This document shows, in pieces, positions 47,941 through 51,580 of a stretch of 51,580 bases of DNA. A model generated the notes under the pieces. It was not told where the DNA came from, ran no database searches, and saw only the letters and a list, made by a program, of their open reading frames with translations. The DNA comes from Phenylobacterium sp. (GTDB lineage: Bacteria > Pseudomonadota > Alphaproteobacteria > Caulobacterales > Caulobacteraceae). The position numbers and the translations under genes are program-made. The stretch is from NCBI RefSeq assembly GCF_016793225.1, contig NZ_JAEUMN010000023.1, positions 1 to 51,580 on the forward strand. The letters are read 5' to 3'. Position 1 is the stretch's first letter. The number at the start of each line of letters is the position of its first letter.

Positions 47941-49083
47941 TCAGGGGCGGTCGAGCAGGCTCCGGCCGGCGTCGCGGGCGTTGTTGCAGCCGGTGAGGAT
48001 CATGGCGACCGCCAGCTCGGCCCGCAGGATGTCGAGCATGCGGGCGATCGCGGGTTCGCCCCCGGCGCCCAGGGCCCAGGCCCATGCGCGGCCCACGAAA
48101 CAGGCCTTCGCGCCCAGCGCCAGGGCCTTCAGGACGTCCAGGCCCGAGCGGACGCCGCCGTCCATGTAGACCTCGAGGTCGCCGCCCACGGCGTCGGCGA
48201 TCGGCCCGAGCGCCGAGATGGTCGAGCGCACGCCGTCGAGCTGCCGCCCGCCGTGGTTGGAGACCACGAGGCCGTCCGCGCCCGCCTTCACCGACGCCTT
48301 CGCGTCCTCCACGTCCAGGACGCCTTTCAGCACGATCGGGCCGTCCCAGGTCTCGCGCACCCAGTCGATGTCCTTCCAGGTCACGGAGCGGTCGAAGTTG
48401 CGCGAGATCCAGGCCAGGAAATCGGTGACCCGCCGCCCCTCCTTCACCGCGGCCTGCACGGACCCCAGCGTGTGCGGCCGGCCGTTCATGAACACGTCCC
48501 AGGTCCAGGCGGGATGCAGGACGCCGTCCTTGAGCTGGGTGAGCATCGACTGGAGCGGCGTGCCGCCCGTGAATCCCGACCGGACGTCGCGGTAGCGCGA
48601 CCCCGGCAGCGGCAGGTCGACGGTGAACACCAGGACGGGCGAGCCGACCGCCTTCGCCCGCGCGAGCAGCTCGCGCATGTAGCCCCGGTCCTTGAGCATG
48701 TAGAGCTGGAACCACGGCGGGGCGCCGGTGGCGGCCACCTCCTCGATGGAGCACACGCTGACCGTCGAAAGGCACATGGGCACGCCGGCGGCCGAGGCCG
48801 CCCGCATCGCCTGGCATTCGCCCCGGCGGCCGTACATGCCCGCCATGCCCACCGGCGCCAGGCCCACCGGCATCTTCAGCGTCTGTCCTAGGGTCTGGAC
48901 GCTCATGTCGAGCTGGGACATGTCGCACATCACCCGCTGGCGCAGGGCCAGCGCCTCGAGGTCCTCGACGTTCCGCCGCAGCGTCACCTCGGCGTAGCTG
49001 CCGCCGTCGATGTACTCGAAGAAGATGTTGGGCAGCCTGCGGCGCGCCAGCTCGCGAAAGTCCGAAACCGAAGCCGCCCGCAT
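47941..49083 (-). CDS. lldD: L-lactate dehydrogenase-like FMN oxidoreductase
   Basis: A 380-residue member of the alpha-hydroxy-acid oxidase family, most like cytochrome-linked L-lactate dehydrogenase (LldD), oxidising L-lactate to pyruvate at the membrane. The FMN-binding and active-site features are DFRELARRRLPNIFFEYIDG, the TVDLPLPGSRYRD segment, and the catalytic His277 in VSNHGGRQLDG, followed by the phosphate site DGGVRSGLDV. Alternative specificity for another 2-hydroxyacid (for example mandelate or glycolate) is possible. Divergent from the 110-aa gene at 49281. No lactate permease is adjacent. Confidence 0.92.
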   Translation of the reverse strand: MRAASVSDFRELARRRLPNIFFEYIDGGSYAEVTLRRNVEDLEALALRQRVMCDMSQLDMSVQTLGQTLKMPVGLAPVGMAGMYGRRGECQAMRAASAAGVPMCLSTVSVCSIEEVAATGAPPWFQLYMLKDRGYMRELLARAKAVGSPVLVFTVDLPLPGSRYRDVRSGFTGGTPLQSMLTQLKDGVLHPAWTWDVFMNGRPHTLGSVQAAVKEGRRVTDFLAWISRNFDRSVTWKDIDWVRETWDGPIVLKGVLDVEDAKASVKAGADGLVVSNHGGRQLDGVRSTISALGPIADAVGGDLEVYMDGGVRSGLDVLKALALGAKACFVGRAWAWALGAGGEPAIARMLDILRAELAVAMILTGCNNARDAGRSLLDRP

Positions 49084-49145
49084 CGCCGCATCCTCCCCGA
49101 CCGACGGTGCGTTTTGGAGCCACGCCGGGGCCGGCGCAAGCGGCT

Positions 49146-49161
49146 GCGGCGCTCGCGCCGC
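49146..49161. other. GC hairpin between lldD and the 110-aa gene
   Basis: GCGGCGC-tc-GCGCCGC gives seven perfect pairs with a 2-base loop in the 197-base divergent gap. The rest of the gap is unremarkable and must contain both promoters. It may be a regulatory dyad; there is no T-run. Confidence 0.35.
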
Positions 49162-49280
49162 CCGCTCAGCGCCGCTGGGACGCCGAAATTTGCGCCCTGC
49201 CGTTGGACGGCGCGGACGGTCGCGGTAAAGGCAATGCAGACCGCCGCGCCGCGGAATCGAAAGCTGGACGGAGAGACTTG

Positions 49281-49613
49281 GTGAGCGACCGTATCGAGCG
49301 ACCCTGGGCCCTGATGCGTCACCACGCAGGCTGGGCGGACGTCTTCCACATCGAGCACGAGACCGCCGATTCCATCACCGGCTTCTATCCCGACCGGGAA
49401 ACCGTCGGCCCGCCGGTGAACTACTCGACCCGCGCGGTGCTCGCCCGCTTCCCCACCCTGGAAGCCGCCCGAGCCGCCCGCGAAGGCGCGGTTTCCGAAT
49501 GGCGCAAGCACGACGCCGGGGTTCGCGACGCCGAGACGAAGCTGCGCGAGGCCGAGAAGGCGCGCGAGGACGCCTGGCTGACCTGCCTGCGGGACGCCGC
49601 CGAGCGAAGCTGA
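49281..49613 (+). CDS. Hypothetical protein (110 aa) with C-terminal helical segment
   Basis: A 110-residue soluble protein starting at GTG 49281, with GGAGAG 8 bases upstream. The N-terminal half is beta-like (RIERPWALMRHHAGWADVFH), and the C-terminal 50 residues form one charged amphipathic helix (AREGAVSEWRKHDAGVRDAE). No domain recognised. It converges on the cytochrome b561 gene with 10 bases between stops. A single gene. Confidence 0.72.
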   Translation: MSDRIERPWALMRHHAGWADVFHIEHETADSITGFYPDRETVGPPVNYSTRAVLARFPTLEAARAAREGAVSEWRKHDAGVRDAETKLREAEKAREDAWLTCLRDAAERS

Positions 49614-49623
49614 GCCGCCGGCC

Positions 49624-50295
49624 CTAGAACCGGGCGCCGCGCGACAGGAACCAGGCGACAGCGGCGGCCAGCAGCACGCCGACGATCAGCCGCCACCACG
49701 GGGCGCCGGCGAGACCGGGATCGCTGGGCAGCACGCGCCGCCCGGTGATCATCGGCCACACCAGGTTCGTCCGCTTCCAGACGGCGTAGAACGCGATCGC
49801 CAGCACGTGCACGGCCACCAGCGCCTGCAGGATGCGGAAGTTGAGTTCGTGCCATTCCGCGATCTGGCGGCCCGTCTCGAAGCTGACGCGGTCCGAGAGC
49901 GGGCCGGCCTCGAAGGCGTCGACGTCGACCGTGAAGAGGCCCAGGCCGACCTGCACCGCCAGGACCAGCAGGATCGCCACGACGCTCAGCGCCCCCAGCG
50001 GATTGTGACCTGGCGTCACGGCCGTCTCGCGCCCGCCCAGCGTCCGCGCATAGGCGGCGATGGCCTTTGGTCCCTTCACGAAGCTCGCGAAGCGCGCCGC
50101 CTCGCCGCCCGCGAAGCCCCACCAGACCCGGAAGACGACGAGACCGAGGATCGCGTACCCGCTCCACCGGTGCCAGTTGAGGTGGTCTTCCGCCGACCAC
50201 CACGAGAACAGCAAGAGGACGACCAGCAGCCAGTGGACCACGCGCACGGGCCCGTCCCACAGCTTCACCGTCGAACCCGCCATCGGCTCGGCCAC
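49624..50295 (-). CDS. Cytochrome b561-type membrane protein
   Basis: A 223-residue diheme-type membrane cytochrome of the prokaryotic b561/Ni-hydrogenase cytochrome b family, with four or five helices. Conserved histidines suit heme ligation: VRVVHWLLVV, HLNWHRWSGYA and QALVAVHVLAIA, with a fourth in IAEWHELNF. It would pass electrons between the quinone pool and a periplasmic acceptor; the neighbouring cytochrome c' is the obvious partner. It starts at GTG 50295, one base after the cytochrome c' stop; ATG 50283 is an alternative. Confidence 0.9.
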   Translation of the reverse strand: MAEPMAGSTVKLWDGPVRVVHWLLVVLLLFSWWSAEDHLNWHRWSGYAILGLVVFRVWWGFAGGEAARFASFVKGPKAIAAYARTLGGRETAVTPGHNPLGALSVVAILLVLAVQVGLGLFTVDVDAFEAGPLSDRVSFETGRQIAEWHELNFRILQALVAVHVLAIAFYAVWKRTNLVWPMITGRRVLPSDPGLAGAPWWRLIVGVLLAAAVAWFLSRGARF

Positions 50296-50296
50296 G

Positions 50297-50800
50297 TCAG
50301 CTCTTCTTTTCCTGCCGGTACTTCTCGTGGCAGCCGCGGCACGCCATGAACGTCTGGCGCGTCTGGGCCCGGATGGCGTCGAGGTCGCTGCCGGCGGCGA
50401 CCTGGGTCAGCTTGGCGGCCTGCGTCTGGAAGTTCGACGCCGCGGAGGTGAAGCCGGCCGCGTCGGTCCATACCTCGGCCTTCGCCTCGCTCATGGGCCG
50501 GGCCTGCACGCCGCTGCCGCGCGGGAACCAGGTGGGCAGCGCACGCGACTGGCTGGCGACGACGCCGGCGTTCGTGCGGACCACCGCCAGACTGGGCGAC
50601 GGCTTGCGCAGTTCGTCGTTCAGGCCCTTGAACGCCCCGCCCAGCTTCTTGAAGTTCTCGTGCCGAGCGTAGGCCGCCTTGGTCGCCGCGTTCGCGTTCT
50701 TGGGCATCACGTCATCGTGCGCGATGGCCCCGCCGGCCGCCACCGCCGCGCCGATGCCCAGCGCCACGGCCAGCGCCGCATTCTTCCCGATTAGCGCCAT
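50297..50800 (-). CDS. Cytochrome c' family protein
   Basis: A 167-residue periplasmic cytochrome c' with an N-terminal signal peptide (IGKNAALAVALGIGAAVAAG). The heme-binding CRGCH is at 154-158, near the C-terminus, as expected for the four-helix c' fold; the mature protein begins around residue 28 (HDDVMPKN). Such proteins bind NO or CO and act as NO buffers or electron carriers. First gene of a two-gene unit with the b561 protein (one-base gap). ATG 50800. Confidence 0.93.
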   Translation of the reverse strand: MALIGKNAALAVALGIGAAVAAGGAIAHDDVMPKNANAATKAAYARHENFKKLGGAFKGLNDELRKPSPSLAVVRTNAGVVASQSRALPTWFPRGSGVQARPMSEAKAEVWTDAAGFTSAASNFQTQAAKLTQVAAGSDLDAIRAQTRQTFMACRGCHEKYRQEKKS

Positions 50801-50861
50801 CGCGAGCCTCTTCCGATCCCCAAGTGTCTCCGTGGAGATTGCCGGGGTCGGCGCACGCCCG

Positions 50862-51580
50862 TCAACGGGCGCGGGCGGAGGGCCTCGCCACGGGCGCGCC
50901 TTCGGCCCGCGCCTCGCTCACCAGGCCTGCGCAGTTCGCGTCCTTGGCCAGGCCGGGGTCGATGAACGGCAGGACCGCGGCCAGAGGCGACAGGAACGAG
51001 CCCAGCGCGAGGCCGCCCGCCCCCTGGGCGATGGCGGCGCCCGGTTCGACCTTCAGCCTCGGCGCCATCAGCGGGCCGCTCATCCTGACGGGCAGCAGCA
51101 CGCGCACCAGCCGCAGCTTCTTGTTCTCGCCCCGCACCTGCAAATCGAGCCGTTCGCGGTCGAGATCGATGGCGCCCTTCCCCTTGACGACCACCGGACC
51201 GGTATCGAGCACGATCCGCTCGGCGCGCAGGACACCGTTCTCGCCGCGGAAACTGGCGACCGCGCAGCGCAGCTCGGTCGTGTCCTTCTTGTTCAGAAGA
51301 CCCAGGCCCTTGATGACGTTGACGCCCATCAGCTCGGCGATCGACTCGCGGATCTCGCCCGCGGGCGCCACCAGCGTGATCTGGCCGTCGGCCCCGCCGA
51401 AGGTCTTGTGCAGCGTGTTCCCGGACCCGGAGAGGCGCGCGCGGCCCACCAGGGTCCCCGTCGCCGGCGGCGCGCCCTTGAAGCTGATCGGGATGAGGCT
51501 TTCCAGGCGCGCGCCGGAGAGCCGCAGATCGAGGTTGGTGGTGGGGGTCGCCCCCCGTGCGTTCAGGGCCACCTGGCCCT
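50862..51580 (-). CDS. AsmA-family envelope protein, C-terminal part (cut by window edge)
   Basis: The last 239 or so codons of an AsmA-like protein. AsmA proteins are large inner-membrane-anchored periplasmic proteins implicated in lipid transport to the outer membrane. The C-terminal domain is visible as LRLSGARLESLIPISFKGAP, a DGQITLVAPAG segment, DTTELRCAVASFRGENGVLR and LRLVRVLLPVRMSGPLMAPR, the closing repeat of the family. The 5' end and the N-terminal anchor lie beyond 51580, so length and start are unknown. Not obviously in an operon with the cytochromes. Confidence 0.85.
   Translation of the reverse strand, partial: GQVALNARGATPTTNLDLRLSGARLESLIPISFKGAPPATGTLVGRARLSGSGNTLHKTFGGADGQITLVAPAGEIRESIAELMGVNVIKGLGLLNKKDTTELRCAVASFRGENGVLRAERIVLDTGPVVVKGKGAIDLDRERLDLQVRGENKKLRLVRVLLPVRMSGPLMAPRLKVEPGAAIAQGAGGLALGSFLSPLAAVLPFIDPGLAKDANCAGLVSEARAEGAPVARPSARAR

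Noticed and set aside
1-51580. CRISPR arrays, rRNA, classical insertion sequences, attachment sites and replication origins.
   Set aside because: No regularly spaced repeats, rRNA-like sequence, transposase or integrase genes were found on either strand.

Overview
The window is a 51.6 kb, roughly 70% G+C chromosomal segment of an alphaproteobacterium. Several things point to Caulobacteraceae, probably Phenylobacterium or a close relative: two DUF2336 proteins, a short alphaproteobacterial NAD kinase, an orphan Hpt protein, CtrA-like TTAx-N7-TTAAC boxes, an EcfG-like stress promoter and REP-like CCCGGG hairpins. The genus is inference from gene style, not a search. No rRNA, CRISPR, prophage or classical insertion sequence is visible. 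The window starts at the 3' end of an amidase gene and ends inside an AsmA-like gene.

Layout. 1-6.2 kb: amidase, tRNA-Thr(TGT), a compact four-gene minus-strand operon (two small proteins, a transglutaminase-like protein with an N-terminal extension, another small protein), an A+T-rich island followed by two tiny overlapping ORFs, a DUF1206 membrane protein, a YaiI-type protein and a cytochrome c lipoprotein. 6.4-11 kb: a two-gene RND efflux operon with unusual Gly/Ala-rich inserts. 11-15.6 kb: class II aldolase-like protein, a divergent selenium pair (mnmH/selD) and glpK. 15.7-21.7 kb: a signalling-flavoured block with two DUF2336 proteins, NAD kinase, Hpt, Nudix and a degenerate membrane kinase/receiver protein. 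21.8-28 kb: CoA transferase, lytic transglycosylase, TonB, an oxidoreductase/acyl-CoA dehydrogenase pair, and a hemerythrin/PncC pair behind an EcfG-like promoter. 28-31.3 kb: a structured leader before two overlapping membrane-protein genes, then a divergent LysR regulator and FMN reductase. 31.4-38.9 kb: hybrid histidine kinase, TrmH-type methyltransferase, M13 peptidase, NPPY methyltransferase and thioesterase. 39-40.1 kb: a GIY-YIG gene framed by nearly identical 51-bp inverted hairpin repeats, beside REP-like C-rich hairpins. 40.1-46.9 kb: an acyl-CoA cluster (crotonase, CoA transferase, SDR) opposite a LuxR-type regulator, then a MatB-like synthetase and a second amidase. 46.9-51.6 kb: PAP2 phosphatase, small proteins, a lactate-dehydrogenase-like flavoprotein, a cytochrome c'/b561 pair and an AsmA fragment.

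How it fits together. Most of the window is ordinary chromosome organised in short, tightly coupled operons with ATGA, GTGA or TGATG overlaps. Acyl-CoA and carboxylate metabolism recurs: two family III CoA transferases, acyl-CoA dehydrogenase, crotonase, SDR, MatB-like ligase, thioesterase and two amidases. Selenium use is indicated only by selD and mnmH, which is sufficient for tRNA selenouridine. The items most worth follow-up are the GIY-YIG/REP unit at 39476-39997, the leader RNA at 28104-28181, the low-G+C island at 3550-3760 and the degenerate phosphorelay-like protein at 20467-21690.
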